DNA of 64,000 nucleotides from Paraburkholderia sprentiae WSM5005 (GTDB taxonomy: Bacteria > Pseudomonadota > Gammaproteobacteria > Burkholderiales > Burkholderiaceae). The translations under genes and the position numbers were made by a program. Under the pieces are notes generated by a model, which worked only from the letters and a program-made list of their open reading frames with translations, searched no databases and was not told where the DNA came from. The DNA lies in the NCBI RefSeq assembly GCF_001865575.2, contig NZ_CP017561.2, positions 3,542,001-3,606,000 on the forward strand, in the 5' to 3' direction. Positions 19,410-31,021 of the stretch are shown piece after piece; the first letter of the stretch is position 1; every line of letters begins with the position of its first letter.

Positions 19410-20294
19410 TCAGACGGCCGCCGCTCCACCGACGATTTCCGACAGTTCTTTTGTGATAGCGGCCTGACGGCTCTTGTTGTACACCAGCTGCAGATCGTTG
19501 ATCACCGTCTTCGCGTTGTCCGAAGCGGCTTTCATCGCGACCATGCGGGCCGACTGCTCCGATGCCATGTTTTCCGCGACGGCCTGATAGACCAGCGCTT
19601 CGACATAACGCACCAGCAGTTCGTCCACCACTGCCTGGGCATCCGGCTCGTAGATGTAGTCCCACTGCGTGCTCGGCGTCGTACCGTCTTCTTCCGTGCG
19701 CTCGAACTGGTCCGCCGACAGCGGCAGCAGCTGCTCGATCACAGGCTCCTGCTTCATCGTGTTCACGAAGCGCGTGTACGCGAGGTACACAGCCGAAATC
19801 TTGCCTTCCGAGAACAGGTCGAGCTGCACCTTGACGGCGCCGATCAGTTTTTCCAGATGCGGCGTATCGCCCAATTGCACGACGTTGGACACGACCTTCG
19901 CCTGCAGCCGGTTCAGGAAGCCCAGGCCCCTGCTGCCGATCGCGGTTGCCTCGATCGTCTTGCCCTGGCCTTCCAGTTCCTTGAACTTCTGCAGCGACGC
20001 GCGCAGCACGTTGGTGTTCATCCCGCCGCAAAGACCTTTATCGGTCGTGACGAGGATGATGCCGGCCGCTTTCGCACCTTCGTTCGACATCATGAACGGA
20101 TGACGATACTCCGGGTTGGCACGGCTCATGTGCGCAGCGATATCGCGGACCTTGTCGGCATACGGGCGAGCAGCGCGCATGCGCTCCTGAGCGCGGCGCA
20201 TCTTGGATGCAGCCACCATCTCCATCGCTTTCGTGATCTTGCGCGTGTTTTGCACGCTCTTGATCTTGCCGCGAATTTCCTTCATTCCAGCCAT
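19410..20294 (-). CDS. atpG: F1Fo ATP synthase gamma subunit (central rotor shaft)
   Basis: 294 residues. The N-terminal helix [32 protein letters not shown] and the C-terminal helix ([35 protein letters not shown]) form the coiled-coil rotor. A length of about 290 is usual. It follows atpA by 129 bases, a spacer containing copy 2 of the operon repeat. Confidence 0.99.
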   Translation of the reverse strand: MAGMKEIRGKIKSVQNTRKITKAMEMVAASKMRRAQERMRAARPYADKVRDIAAHMSRANPEYRHPFMMSNEGAKAAGIILVTTDKGLCGGMNTNVLRASLQKFKELEGQGKTIEATAIGSRGLGFLNRLQAKVVSNVVQLGDTPHLEKLIGAVKVQLDLFSEGKISAVYLAYTRFVNTMKQEPVIEQLLPLSADQFERTEEDGTTPSTQWDYIYEPDAQAVVDELLVRYVEALVYQAVAENMASEQSARMVAMKAASDNAKTVINDLQLVYNKSRQAAITKELSEIVGGAAAV

Positions 20295-20319
20295 TGCTTG
20301 CTCCTTTGTCGGCCTCAGT

Positions 20320-20356
20320 TAGCGCTTTAGCGCTTACCCGGGTCCTATGCAAAGCG
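20320..20356. repeat. Copy 2 of a 37-base repeat in atp operon spacers
   Basis: It lies between atpA and atpG and aligns with the segment at 17784-17820 without gaps, with eight mismatches. The shared GCGCTTTAGCGC part is itself nearly palindromic, so the transcript could form a small hairpin upstream of the atpG ribosome site. Confidence 0.5.
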
Positions 20357-20423
20357 GCCGAAGCAGCGCGGGAGCATTCGCATGCGGCCCGCGCCGCTTC
20401 AAGGTCCGTTTATGCCTTGCGGA

Positions 20424-21965
<1,542 letters not shown>

Positions 21966-22021
21966 TATTCGCTCCTGATAGTCAATTCTGTTGCGTGCCA
22001 GCCGCTAAAGCGCGAAGCACT

Positions 22022-22561
22022 TCAGGCCGTCAGGGCCGTTTGCATGCTGGCGAGCCGCGCGCGGACCGAGGTATCGAGCACTTCGTCGCCGACCGTTACG
22101 CGCACGCCGCCGATCAACGACTGATCGACTTCGACCGTCGGCTTCAGTTTGCGCTTGAACTTACGTTCGAGGCTTGCGACGAGTTCGTTCAACTGCGCAC
22201 CTTCGAGCGGGAACGCGCTGACGATCAGCACATCTGCCGCTCCTTCGCGGGCGTTCTTCAACTCTTCGAACTGCGAGGCGATTTCCGGCAGCAGCTGCAG
22301 GCGATGGTTGTCCACCAGCATCTGCACCAGATTCTTCGCTTGCGCATTGTCCCTGAGCGGCGACTTGACCGCGGCCAGCAGCAGATCGCTAACCTGGGCG
22401 CGGCTCACTTTCGGGCTCGAGGCGATCGACAGCACTTCGGGCAGACGCGCAACCTCTGCCAGCTCCTGCACGAGCGTGGACCAGGCGGCGATGTCACCGG
22501 TTTCGGCCACGCCAAACAGCGCTTCCGCGTACGGACGGGCGATGGTTGCAAGTTCGGCCAT
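22022..22561 (-). CDS. atpH: F1Fo ATP synthase delta subunit
   Basis: 179 residues linking F1 to the peripheral stalk. The N-terminal six-helix domain ([15 protein letters not shown]) and the C-terminal [28 protein letters not shown] are typical. Only two bases separate it from atpF, consistent with translational coupling. Confidence 0.98.
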   Translation of the reverse strand: MAELATIARPYAEALFGVAETGDIAAWSTLVQELAEVARLPEVLSIASSPKVSRAQVSDLLLAAVKSPLRDNAQAKNLVQMLVDNHRLQLLPEIASQFEELKNAREGAADVLIVSAFPLEGAQLNELVASLERKFKRKLKPTVEVDQSLIGGVRVTVGDEVLDTSVRARLASMQTALTA

Positions 22562-22563
22562 GA

Positions 22564-23034
22564 TCAGAGCTCGGCTTTCAGTTGATTCAGCAGGTCAGCG
22601 TGAGCTGCCTGGTCGACTTCGCGCTTCAGGATCTGTTCAGCGCCCTTCACAGCGAGTGCAGCGACTTCGCCACGTAGCGCCTCGCGCGCCTTCACGACCT
22701 GCTGATCCGCGTCGGCCTTCGCCTGCGCGATGATGCGAGCGGCTTCGGCCTGCGCCTGAGCCCTGATTTCGTCGGCGACTGCGACAGCGCGCTTTTCGGC
22801 GTCGGCAATGCGTTGCTGGCCGTCGTTGCGAGCCTGGGCCAGTTCCTGGTCGACGCGCTTATGAGCGGCTTCGAGTTCCTGCTTGCCCTTTTCAGCGGCG
22901 GACAGCCCGTCCGCGATCTTCTTCGCGCGCTCGTCGATGGCGTTGATCAGCGGCGGCCACACGAATTTCATCGTGAACCACGCGAGGATCAGAAACACGA
23001 CCATTTGCGCAAACAGGGTTGCGTTGAGATTCAC
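22564..23034 (-). CDS. atpF: F1Fo ATP synthase b subunit (peripheral stalk)
   Basis: 156 residues. One N-terminal membrane helix ([25 protein letters not shown]) is followed by a long Ala/Glu/Lys-rich helix expected to dimerise as the stator stalk. The length is exactly in the family's range. Confidence 0.98.
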   Translation of the reverse strand: MNLNATLFAQMVVFLILAWFTMKFVWPPLINAIDERAKKIADGLSAAEKGKQELEAAHKRVDQELAQARNDGQQRIADAEKRAVAVADEIRAQAQAEAARIIAQAKADADQQVVKAREALRGEVAALAVKGAEQILKREVDQAAHADLLNQLKAEL

Positions 23035-23170
23035 GGTGTTTCCTTAAACGTTGCTAGTTCGGAAAGTGAAACGGCAAGGCGCTCATCGATTCTGCTCGAT
23101 CAGCGCCCCAGTACCCGTTCCGCCCTGCGCCTTTACCTGTTATAGCTCAGGCGCAAACCTCCGAGGAACC

Positions 23171-23464
<294 letters not shown>

Positions 23465-23521
23465 TTAGAACTGGTTGGAACTGGGATTTAAAAAACTACG
23501 ATTCCTTGCCGACAACGCAGA

Positions 23522-24373
23522 TTAATGCGTGTCGTGTGCCTGGCCGATGTACACCAGCGTCAGCATCATGAAAATGAACGCCTGCAGCAGAACGATCAGG
23601 ATGTGGAAGATCGACCACACTGTGCCGGCGACCACGTGGCCGATGAAGCCAAGCACCGTCGTGTCCGCGCCGAAGCTCCAGAGGCTGCCGAGCAGGGCAA
23701 TCAGCAGGAACAACAGTTCGCCTGCATACATGTTGCCGAACAACCGCATGCCGAGCGAGACCGTCTTCGCGACGAACTCGATGACGTTCAGTGCCAGGTT
23801 GGGGATCCACAGCAGTGGATGCGCGCCGAACGGAGCGGACAGCAGCTCATGCACGAAGCCGCCGGCGCCCTTGATCTTGAGGTTGTAGTAAATCATCAGC
23901 ACGAACACGCCGAGCGCGATGCCGATCGTGCCGTTCAGGTCGGCGGTCGGCACAATGCGGTGGTGCGGGATGGCTTCGGAGAGACCCAGCCAGCCGATCA
24001 CACGGCCCGGCAGGTCGACAGGAATGAAGTCGAGCGAGTTCATCAGCGTGACCCAGACGAACACGGTCAGCGCGAGCGGCGCAATGAAAGTGCGCGAGCC
24101 GTGGATCATGGCCTTCGATTGATCCTCGACCATTTCGACCAGCATTTCGATCGCGCACTGAAAGCGACCCGGCACGCCGGACGTTGCCCTGCGGGCTGCC
24201 AGATGCAACAAGACGATCGTGACGAGGCCGCACACGATCGACCAGAAAAGGGTGTCGAGATTCCACACATGGATGTCGAAAATCGACGTCTGGTGTGCGG
24301 TGGAAAAGTTCTGCAAGTGGTGCGCGATGTACTCGGACGGATCCATTGCGCGCGTGCCTTCGCTAGCTGCCAT
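23522..24373 (-). CDS. atpB: F1Fo ATP synthase a subunit
   Basis: 283 residues with several membrane helices. The essential arginine lies in [19 protein letters not shown], and the C-terminal [18 protein letters not shown] is typical. The start chosen is [16 protein letters not shown], the usual N-terminus in Burkholderia. The frame runs on upstream to 24475 without similarity. Confidence 0.98.
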   Translation of the reverse strand: MAASEGTRAMDPSEYIAHHLQNFSTAHQTSIFDIHVWNLDTLFWSIVCGLVTIVLLHLAARRATSGVPGRFQCAIEMLVEMVEDQSKAMIHGSRTFIAPLALTVFVWVTLMNSLDFIPVDLPGRVIGWLGLSEAIPHHRIVPTADLNGTIGIALGVFVLMIYYNLKIKGAGGFVHELLSAPFGAHPLLWIPNLALNVIEFVAKTVSLGMRLFGNMYAGELLFLLIALLGSLWSFGADTTVLGFIGHVVAGTVWSIFHILIVLLQAFIFMMLTLVYIGQAHDTH

Positions 24374-24538
24374 ATCGTTAAAGCCACCCAAATTGTCGAA
24401 AATCGTTCGAGGCCGCTCCCGCCGAAATACCGTATTGCGGGAGCGCGCCGGGTGCGGGCTGTGTCTCATCCGCACACTCGTGCCGGCACTATGCGCCGGC
24501 CTTAAATTCTTTTTGCTGCTATTTTTTGTGCTGCTACC

Positions 24539-25084
24539 TTAGCGCCACGCCAAGGCGATCCAATAAGTCTTCAGCGCGATGAGGTACGTCACGAGAAGCG
24601 GAATCCAGCGTACGTCGTGATACCAGAAGGCGATTGCCACAAACATCGCAATCGTTGTCCCCATCTTGAGTGCTTCGCCGACCATCCAGCTCATCACGGT
24701 CTCGGCGCCGCCCTGCTTTTTCAGTCGCGCCGCGAACAACGCGCCCGGCACCCAGCAGATCGCTCCCCCCAGGAACGCGGACAGCGCAGCAACGCCCGGC
24801 GGCTTGTAGAACAGCCACCACAACAGCGTCACAACGAGGGACAAGACCATTTGCGCCGCGACGACCCTGAACGGCGTCACGCGCGACGGACGACCCACGC
24901 CGGGACCAAACAGCTTTTCCGCCTCGGCCCGCGTGAGCGGAACGATATTGTTATCTTCCTGCGCGTCATCCCACGCTTCGCCCGGATCGAACTGCCGACC
25001 GGCGGACGTATCGGATACGGAGCGTTCAGCGCGGTGTCTGTCGTCACCGGTCTCCGGCGACAGATTCGACGTTTTACCCGCCAT
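24539..25084 (-). CDS. atpI: ATP synthase assembly protein I
   Basis: 181 residues from the MAGKTSN start. A hydrophilic N-terminal half (about 75 residues) is followed by four membrane segments (AAQMVLSLVVTLLWWLF; ALSAFLGGAICWVPGALFAA; then two more). AtpI is thought to help assemble the c ring or import magnesium. Upstream in-frame codons reach 25186, but they overlap the predicted promoter, so the 25084 start is preferred. Confidence 0.9.
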   Translation of the reverse strand: MAGKTSNLSPETGDDRHRAERSVSDTSAGRQFDPGEAWDDAQEDNNIVPLTRAEAEKLFGPGVGRPSRVTPFRVVAAQMVLSLVVTLLWWLFYKPPGVAALSAFLGGAICWVPGALFAARLKKQGGAETVMSWMVGEALKMGTTIAMFVAIAFWYHDVRWIPLLVTYLIALKTYWIALAWR

Positions 25085-25162
25085 CGCAATGTTCCGAAAG
25101 TCTCGTTCAGCCCGCGAGTTTACGCAGCGCTTACGTGGTTGCCGTGCAATTAAATCCGGGCG

Positions 25163-25191
25163 ATTGTAAGCGATAGTTGCAGGCAATTCAA
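25163..25191 (-). promoter_or_regulatory. Predicted sigma70 promoter of the atp operon
   Basis: On the minus strand TTGAAT (25186-25191) and TACAAT (25163-25168) are separated by exactly 17 bases, about 80 bases before the atpI start. This is the best promoter match I found in the window. Confidence 0.7.
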
Positions 25192-25664
25192 GACTTTAGG
25201 CCAGCCTATAAAGGCGTGAAACGTGTCTTCACGATGCGATAAAACCCGTGGTAGCCAGCGCTAAACACATCAAATGTAAGGCGGGACGGGGGCCGCAAAA
25301 CGCTTGCCGGAAATCGCATGGATCGAAGTCCATTGTCAGGCCATTTCAATGCGGTGGCGGACGTGTCGAAATTGCAACAAGGTACCCTTTTTAAAGGGCT
25401 GAGCGGCGCAGCTCATCTATCGGCCTGAATCGTCTTTTGGCCGCAAGGTTCGAGGCTGATCGACGGTCTTGTGATGCAGGCGATGACCGATGGTTGGCTC
25501 CTGGATATCAAGCGCTCGAACCAAGGATTCCTGATTATTTGGGCATCAGCTAATTTAGGAATCCACGGCAATCGCTCGCACTAGGTAAACCGGCTCGCGG
25601 GCTAATCATGCTGCGCAGCCCGTCAGCCGTTCGCCACCCTTCGCTGTCTAGCGCCAATCCCCGG
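25192..25664. other. Non-coding gap between parB and the atp operon
   Basis: About 470 bases of lower GC than the flanking genes, with no convincing ORF, terminator or RNA structure. It separates parAB from the atp promoter and may hold upstream control sites for atp transcription. Confidence 0.4.
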
Positions 25665-26552
25665 TCAGACGTCCGCGCTCCCGCGCAGGCGGACCAGAAT
25701 CCCCTCCAACGCGTCCAGATCCCCGAAGTCCACGAGCACCTGGCCGCGACCACGTCGGCCGAGTTTGATTTTCACCGTCGCCGACAGCAGGTCCGACAGT
25801 TCCTCTTCCAGCCGTCGCGTGTCGCGACCGCCATCCGGATTCGCGCGCGCCTTGAGCGCCGGCGTCACCTTCGTGGTCGTCGCGACCAGCTTTTCGGTCT
25901 CGCGCACGGACAGACGCTTGTTCACGACCTGGTTGGCCAGCGTGATCTGCGTCGCGGCATCGACGGCGAGCAGCGCGCGAGCGTGCCCCATGTCCAGATC
26001 ACCGGCGAGCAGCATCGTCTGTACCGGCGTCGCGAGGTTCAGCAGACGCAGCAGGTTAGACACCGCGCTTCGCGAGCGTCCCACCGATTCCGCCGCTTGC
26101 TCATGCGTGAAATTGAATTCGTCGAGCAGGCGCTGGATCCCCTGAGCCTCTTCGAGCGGGTTCAGATCCTCGCGCTGAATATTTTCGATCAGCGCCATCG
26201 CCGCGGCGGCCTGGTCGGGCACGTCCTTTACAAGCACCGGCACCTCGTCGAGGCCCGCGAGACGCGCCGCGCGAAAACGCCGCTCTCCCGCGATGATCTC
26301 GTAGCGGTCCGCCGCAATCGGACGCACGAGGATCGGCTGCATGAGTCCTTGCGCACGGATGCTTGCCGCGAGTTCCTGCAGCGCGCCTTCGTCCATGCGC
26401 GTGCGCGGCTGGTATTTGCCCGCCTGCATCTTGCCTAACGGAAGCACATGCGGCGCGCCGTCGATCACCACCGCCTCGGTGATATCCGCGGTGCCGCCAA
26501 GCAAGGCCTCCAGACCACGCCCCAGTCCCTTCTTTCTTGCTACTGCGTTCAT
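25665..26552 (-). CDS. parB: Chromosome partitioning protein ParB (parS-binding CTPase)
   Basis: 295 residues. The N-terminal part has PLGKMQAGKYQPRTRMDEGAL and the CTP-binding motif AGERRFRAARLAG. The helix-turn-helix follows (FTHEQAAESVGRSRSAVSNLLRLL), and the C-terminal dimerisation domain ends the protein. ParB loads at parS and spreads to organise the origin region. It is 18 bases after parA, and two exact parS sites lie within 5 kb. Confidence 0.98.
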   Translation of the reverse strand: MNAVARKKGLGRGLEALLGGTADITEAVVIDGAPHVLPLGKMQAGKYQPRTRMDEGALQELAASIRAQGLMQPILVRPIAADRYEIIAGERRFRAARLAGLDEVPVLVKDVPDQAAAAMALIENIQREDLNPLEEAQGIQRLLDEFNFTHEQAAESVGRSRSAVSNLLRLLNLATPVQTMLLAGDLDMGHARALLAVDAATQITLANQVVNKRLSVRETEKLVATTTKVTPALKARANPDGGRDTRRLEEELSDLLSATVKIKLGRRGRGQVLVDFGDLDALEGILVRLRGSADV

Positions 26553-26570
26553 CGTGCTTCCTCGATCCGC

Positions 26571-27362
26571 TTAGGATGCTTGGGGCGCGTCATTCAGCGC
26601 GCGCACCCGCTCAATCATTTCGACGCCGAACTGCACGTACGCCTGCGCGCCACGCGACGCCCTGTCGAACACCACACCGGGTAGCCCGTAGCTGGGCGCC
26701 TCGGCCAGTCGCACGTTGCGTGGAATCACCACGTCGAAGACCTTGTCGCCGAAATGCTCTTTCAATTGATCTGAGACTTGCTGCTGCAACGTGATGCGCG
26801 GATCGAACATCACGCGCAGCAAACCGATCACTTTGAGGTCGCGATTCAGATTCGCGTGAACCTGCTTGATCGTGTTGACGAGATCGGACAGCCCTTCGAG
26901 CGCGAAGTATTCGCACTGCATCGGAATGACTACGCCGTGCGCGGCGCACAGCCCGTTGAGCGTCAGCAGCGACAAAGCAGGCGGGCAATCGATCAGCACA
27001 AAATCGTATTCGCCCTCGACCGCCGCGAGCGCCGTCTTCAGCTGACGCTCGCGATTCTGCATGCTAACGAGTTCGACCTCGGCGCCCGCGAGCTCTCGGT
27101 TGGCGGGCACCACGTCGTAGCCGACCGCCTCGGGCCGCACGCGTGCATCGGCCACCGGCAGGTTGTCGACGAGCACCTCGTAGACCGTGTTGGCACATTC
27201 GGCCTTGTCGATACCGCTGCCCATCGTGGCATTGCCTTGCGGGTCCAAATCGATGAGAAGGACTCGCTGTCCCTGCGCTGCCAGGCTCGCGGCCAGATTG
27301 ACTGCGGTAGTCGTCTTGCCGACGCCGCCCTTCTGGTTCGCAACGCAGAAGATTTTTGCCAT
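26571..27362 (-). CDS. parA: Chromosome partitioning ATPase ParA (Soj)
   Basis: 263 residues. The deviant Walker A motif is KGGVGKTTTAVNLAA, and the DCPPALSLLTLNGL segment and IDLDPQGNATMG match the MinD/ParA family. Without an N-terminal DNA-binding extension it is the chromosomal (Soj) type. It lies between rsmG and parB on the same strand. Confidence 0.98.
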   Translation of the reverse strand: MAKIFCVANQKGGVGKTTTAVNLAASLAAQGQRVLLIDLDPQGNATMGSGIDKAECANTVYEVLVDNLPVADARVRPEAVGYDVVPANRELAGAEVELVSMQNRERQLKTALAAVEGEYDFVLIDCPPALSLLTLNGLCAAHGVVIPMQCEYFALEGLSDLVNTIKQVHANLNRDLKVIGLLRVMFDPRITLQQQVSDQLKEHFGDKVFDVVIPRNVRLAEAPSYGLPGVVFDRASRGAQAYVQFGVEMIERVRALNDAPQAS

Positions 27363-27432
27363 CGTTGGTGTGTCCCTTTTGCTGCTTGATGAAGTGAAAG
27401 TCGTTGAGAGTGCTTCGAGGCCGCGGCGGCCG

Positions 27433-28116
27433 TCAGCTTTCGGCGTGCACCCGCACCTCGATCAGATGTCGCTCGGCGTCGAGCATCGGCACGTCCAGCC
27501 GGATGATCTGCTCCACGTGAGCACCCGCCGGTAGCCGCCCGATTTCGCCATCTGGCCGCACACCCTTCATCGCCCAGATAGCACCCTGGTCGGCAACCAG
27601 ATGACGGGCCAGTGTAACGAAATCCGCGAGTTCTGCGAATGCGCGCGAGACGATTACGTCGAACTTTGCCGCTACTTCGGCGCCAAGCTGCAGCGTCTCG
27701 ACGCGGCCGGTCACAACCGACAGGTTCCCCAGGCCCAGTTCCGCTCTCGCCTGTGCCTGAAAAGCCGTCTTTTTCTGGACGATATCGTTCGTCGTGATAG
27801 TCCAACCGGGCAGCACGATCGCGAGTACGATACCCGGCAGACCACCGCCCGAACCGACGTCGAGCACTGACGACGGCCCGCGCGGCGCCAGATGCGGCAC
27901 GATCGACAGCGAATCGAGGATGTGCTGGATCAGCATCTGCCGCGGATCGCGGATCGCCGTCAGGTTGTACACGTTGTTCCACTTTGCAAGCAGAACGACG
28001 TAATCGAGCAGCTTGCGCTGTTGCTCGTCGCTCAGTTCCAAGCCAAGCTCGCGGGCACCAATCGCCAGCAGCGACGCCAGGGCATGCTGGTCGATTCCCC
28101 TCTGTGCTGCCGTCAT
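27433..28116 (-). CDS. rsmG: 16S rRNA (guanine527-N7)-methyltransferase
   Basis: 227 residues, a SAM-dependent methyltransferase (GidB). The SAM-binding motif is [16 protein letters not shown], with [15 protein letters not shown] sequence further on. Its ATG overlaps the mnmG stop by four bases, indicating coupled translation. It methylates G527 in the 16S decoding region. Confidence 0.98.
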   Translation of the reverse strand: MTAAQRGIDQHALASLLAIGARELGLELSDEQQRKLLDYVVLLAKWNNVYNLTAIRDPRQMLIQHILDSLSIVPHLAPRGPSSVLDVGSGGGLPGIVLAIVLPGWTITTNDIVQKKTAFQAQARAELGLGNLSVVTGRVETLQLGAEVAAKFDVIVSRAFAELADFVTLARHLVADQGAIWAMKGVRPDGEIGRLPAGAHVEQIIRLDVPMLDAERHLIEVRVHAES

Positions 28117-30071
28117 TGCACCGCCGGCGCGCTGTCGACGCCGGGTTCGGCGGGGTTCGGCGGACGACGCCCGAGACCGCGCTTCAGGTGGACCATCAGC
28201 AGCGAAATCGCGGCAGGCGTGATCCCCGAAATGCGCGACGCCTGTCCAATCGTTTCTGGCCGGAACTGCATCAGCTTCTGACGAGCCTCGAACGACAGCC
28301 CGCGGACCTCGGCGTAGTCCAGCCCTTCTGGCAGACGCGTGTTCTCGTGCGCCTCGTTGCGTTCGATTTCGCCGGCCTGTCGGTCGATGTAGCCCTGGTA
28401 TTTGACACCGATTTCGATTTGTTCCTTAATCTGCGCGAGCAGCACCGGATCTTCCGCGAGCGCCTCAGGCGCGCCGCAAGTACCGTCACGCAGTCCGCAG
28501 ACGCCATCGTAGCTGACGCCCGGACGACGCAGCAGGTCCGCGAGACTGTATTCGTGGTCGATCGGCTTGCCTAACAGGGCGGTCGCTTCATCCGCAGCTA
28601 ACGTCTTAGGATTGACCCAAGTCGAACGCAGCCGCTGTGTTTCACGTGAAACAGCGTCACGTTTGCGATTGAAGGCGTCCCAGCGGGCGTCGTCGACCAC
28701 ACCCAGTTCCCGGCCGATCTCGGTCAGCCGCATGTCGGCATTGTCTTCTCTTAAGCTCAGACGATATTCCGCACGGCTAGTGAACATGCGGTACGGCTCG
28801 GACACCCCGCGCGTGACCAGATCGTCCACGAGCACGCCGAGATAAGCCTGATCGCGGCGCGGACACCAGGCCTTCTTGCCTTGTACGTACAGACCGGCGT
28901 TGATACCGGCTAGAACGCCTTGGGCCGCCGCCTCTTCATAGCCAGTCGTACCATTGATCTGCCCAGCGAAGAACAGCCCACCGATCACCTTGGTTTCCAG
29001 CGACGCCTTCAGCCCTCGCGGATCAAAATAGTCGTACTCGATCGCGTAGCCCGGTCGCAGGATGTGTGCATGCTCGAGACCGCGCATTGAGCGCACCAGT
29101 TCGAGCTGCACGTCGAAGGGCAGGCTCGTCGAAATCCCGTTCGGATAAAACTCGTTGGTCGTCAGGCCTTCCGGCTCGAGGTAAATCTGATGCGATTCCT
29201 TCGATGCAAATCGATGAATCTTGTCCTCGATCGACGGGCAATAGCGCGGCCCCACTCCTTCGATCACGCCGGTGTACATCGGCGACCGATCGAGACCGCC
29301 GCGGATAATGTCGTGCGTCCGCTGATTCGTATGCGTCACCCAGCACGGCACCTGGCGCGGGTGCTGCTCCACGCGTCCGAGGAACGAGAACACCGGCACC
29401 GGATCGAGATCGCCCGGCTGCTCTTCGAGTTGCGAATAGTCGATCGTGCGCCCATCGATGCGCGGTGGCGTCCCGGTCTTGAGCCGCCCCTGCGGCAGCT
29501 TCAGCTCTTTCAATCGCGCCGACAGCGAAATGGCGGCCGGATCGCCCGCGCGGCCACCGGTGTAATTATTCAACCCCACGTGAATCTTACCGTCGAGGAA
29601 CGTACCGGCCGTTAGCACCACCGCGCGCGCGCGGAAACGAATGCCGACCTGCGTGACGGCGCCGACGACGCGATCACCCTCGACCATCAGATCGTCGACC
29701 GCCTGCTGAAATAGCCAGAGATTCGGCTGATTCTCCAGACGATGGCGGATTGCCGCCTTGTACAGCACACGGTCGGCTTGGGCGCGGGTCGCACGAACGG
29801 CAGGTCCTTTCGACGAATTGAGGATACGGAACTGGATGCCGCTTTCGTCGGTTGAAGCCGCCATGGCGCCGCCGAGCGCGTCGACTTCCTTGACCAGATG
29901 TCCCTTTCCAATGCCGCCGATCGACGGATTGCAGCTCATCTGCCCGAGCGTCTCGATGTTATGGGTCAAAAGTAGCGTTTTATTGCCCATGCGCGCCGAT
30001 GCCAAAGCGGCTTCGGTGCCGGCATGACCGCCGCCGACGACAATTACGTCAAATTCTGTGGGAAAAAGCAT
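28113..30071 (-). CDS. mnmG: tRNA uridine-5-carboxymethylaminomethyl modification enzyme, FAD subunit
   Basis: 652 residues (GidA). The N-terminal FAD motif is [19 protein letters not shown], followed by [22 protein letters not shown], both highly conserved. With MnmE it modifies wobble uridine in several tRNAs. It heads the mnmG-rsmG-parA-parB run. A complete parS sequence is written into its coding region at about residues 473-478 (VSRET). Confidence 0.99.
   Translation of the reverse strand: MLFPTEFDVIVVGGGHAGTEAALASARMGNKTLLLTHNIETLGQMSCNPSIGGIGKGHLVKEVDALGGAMAASTDESGIQFRILNSSKGPAVRATRAQADRVLYKAAIRHRLENQPNLWLFQQAVDDLMVEGDRVVGAVTQVGIRFRARAVVLTAGTFLDGKIHVGLNNYTGGRAGDPAAISLSARLKELKLPQGRLKTGTPPRIDGRTIDYSQLEEQPGDLDPVPVFSFLGRVEQHPRQVPCWVTHTNQRTHDIIRGGLDRSPMYTGVIEGVGPRYCPSIEDKIHRFASKESHQIYLEPEGLTTNEFYPNGISTSLPFDVQLELVRSMRGLEHAHILRPGYAIEYDYFDPRGLKASLETKVIGGLFFAGQINGTTGYEEAAAQGVLAGINAGLYVQGKKAWCPRRDQAYLGVLVDDLVTRGVSEPYRMFTSRAEYRLSLREDNADMRLTEIGRELGVVDDARWDAFNRKRDAVSRETQRLRSTWVNPKTLAADEATALLGKPIDHEYSLADLLRRPGVSYDGVCGLRDGTCGAPEALAEDPVLLAQIKEQIEIGVKYQGYIDRQAGEIERNEAHENTRLPEGLDYAEVRGLSFEARQKLMQFRPETIGQASRISGITPAAISLLMVHLKRGLGRRPPNPAEPGVDSAPAVQ
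28638..28653. other. parS site inside mnmG
   Basis: An exact match to the 16-base parS palindrome TGTTTCACGTGAAACA. It lies 2.1 kb upstream of the parB start and is encoded as Val-Ser-Arg-Glu-Thr in MnmG, so the site and the protein are constrained together. Confidence 0.93.
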
Positions 30072-30173
30072 CGCGGGATCTCACGCCAGATCGTCGCGTG
30101 AGCCTTTAAAGGAATGTATGGGCGAATTATAACGGGTTCGGTTTCGGCCCGAATTTCGTCCGGACGGTGAACG

Positions 30174-30210
30174 ATAAAAAGCGGTGTGTTTCACGTGAAA
30201 CACACCGCTT
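30174..30210 (-). terminator. Terminator of the livH-livMG-livF operon, built around parS
   Basis: A perfect 32-base palindrome (30179-30210) is followed on the minus strand by a T-rich tail (CTTTTTATCG). It lies 30 bases after the livF stop codon and before mnmG. The palindrome's core is the parS site, extended by eight paired bases on each side. Confidence 0.7.
30187..30202. other. parS site between livF and mnmG
   Basis: A second exact copy of TGTTTCACGTGAAACA, in the 170-base spacer upstream of mnmG. ParB is expected to nucleate here. Confidence 0.93.
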
Positions 30211-30241
30211 CGAGAGCCACCGACTAGCGAACAATGCGGGC

Positions 30242-31021
30242 TTACGCGACTCTTTTGGCGAGGCCCAGATAGGTTTCGATTACCCGAGGATTCTGCGCGA
30301 GGTCGGTCGCGGCCCCTTCCAGCGCCAGCTCGCCGGTTTCCAGCACATAGCCGTAATCCGATATCTGCAATGCGGCGCGCGCGTTCTGTTCGATCAGCAG
30401 CGTCGCGACGCCCGTCTGCCGTAACGCGCTGATGATGTGGAAGATTTCCTTCACGATTAGCGGTGCGAGACCAAGACTGGGTTCGTCTAGCATCAGCAGA
30501 TCGGGTTTGCCCATCAGCGCGCGCCCGACGGCGAGCATCTGTCGCTCGCCGCCAGAAAGCGTGCCGGCCGCCTGCTTGCGCCGCTCCTTCAGCCGCGGAA
30601 ACAGCTCGAACACCGGTTGGAGTTGATCGAGAAAGTTGCGCTCGCCTGCCCGCTTGCGCCGATAAGCACCCAGCAGGAGATTGTCTTCGACCGTCATCGA
30701 CGCGAACAGCTCGCGCTTTTCCGGCACCAAACACATACCCAGCGCAACGCGCCTTTCGACCGGCATGGCGCTGACGTCGTCGCCTTGGTAGGTAATCGCG
30801 CCGTTCGCATGGCCGGAAGCCGGCAGTGCACCCATGATCGCATTTAGCAGTGTCGACTTGCCTGCGCCGTTCGGGCCGATCACGGAGACGATCTGCCCCG
30901 CCCCGACCCTGATCGCGGCATCGTGCAGCGCCTCGACCTTGCCATAGCGGACCGACAAGTGATGCACTTCGAGAATCGGCCCCGCCGCCGCCACACCGGT
31001 CGTCATCGCGGTCGCCATCAT
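30242..31021 (-). CDS. livF: Amino-acid ABC transporter ATP-binding protein LivF
   Basis: About 259 residues. Walker A is [16 protein letters not shown], the signature is [15 protein letters not shown], and Walker B is [11 protein letters not shown]. The ATG at 31021 overlaps the stop of the preceding LivM-LivG fusion (ATGA arrangement). The reading frame extends much further upstream only as an antisense-like shadow of the fusion gene. It would pair with the fused ATPase domain to power uptake. Confidence 0.95.
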   Translation of the reverse strand: MMATAMTTGVAAAGPILEVHHLSVRYGKVEALHDAAIRVGAGQIVSVIGPNGAGKSTLLNAIMGALPASGHANGAITYQGDDVSAMPVERRVALGMCLVPEKRELFASMTVEDNLLLGAYRRKRAGERNFLDQLQPVFELFPRLKERRKQAAGTLSGGERQMLAVGRALMGKPDLLMLDEPSLGLAPLIVKEIFHIISALRQTGVATLLIEQNARAALQISDYGYVLETGELALEGAATDLAQNPRVIETYLGLAKRVA

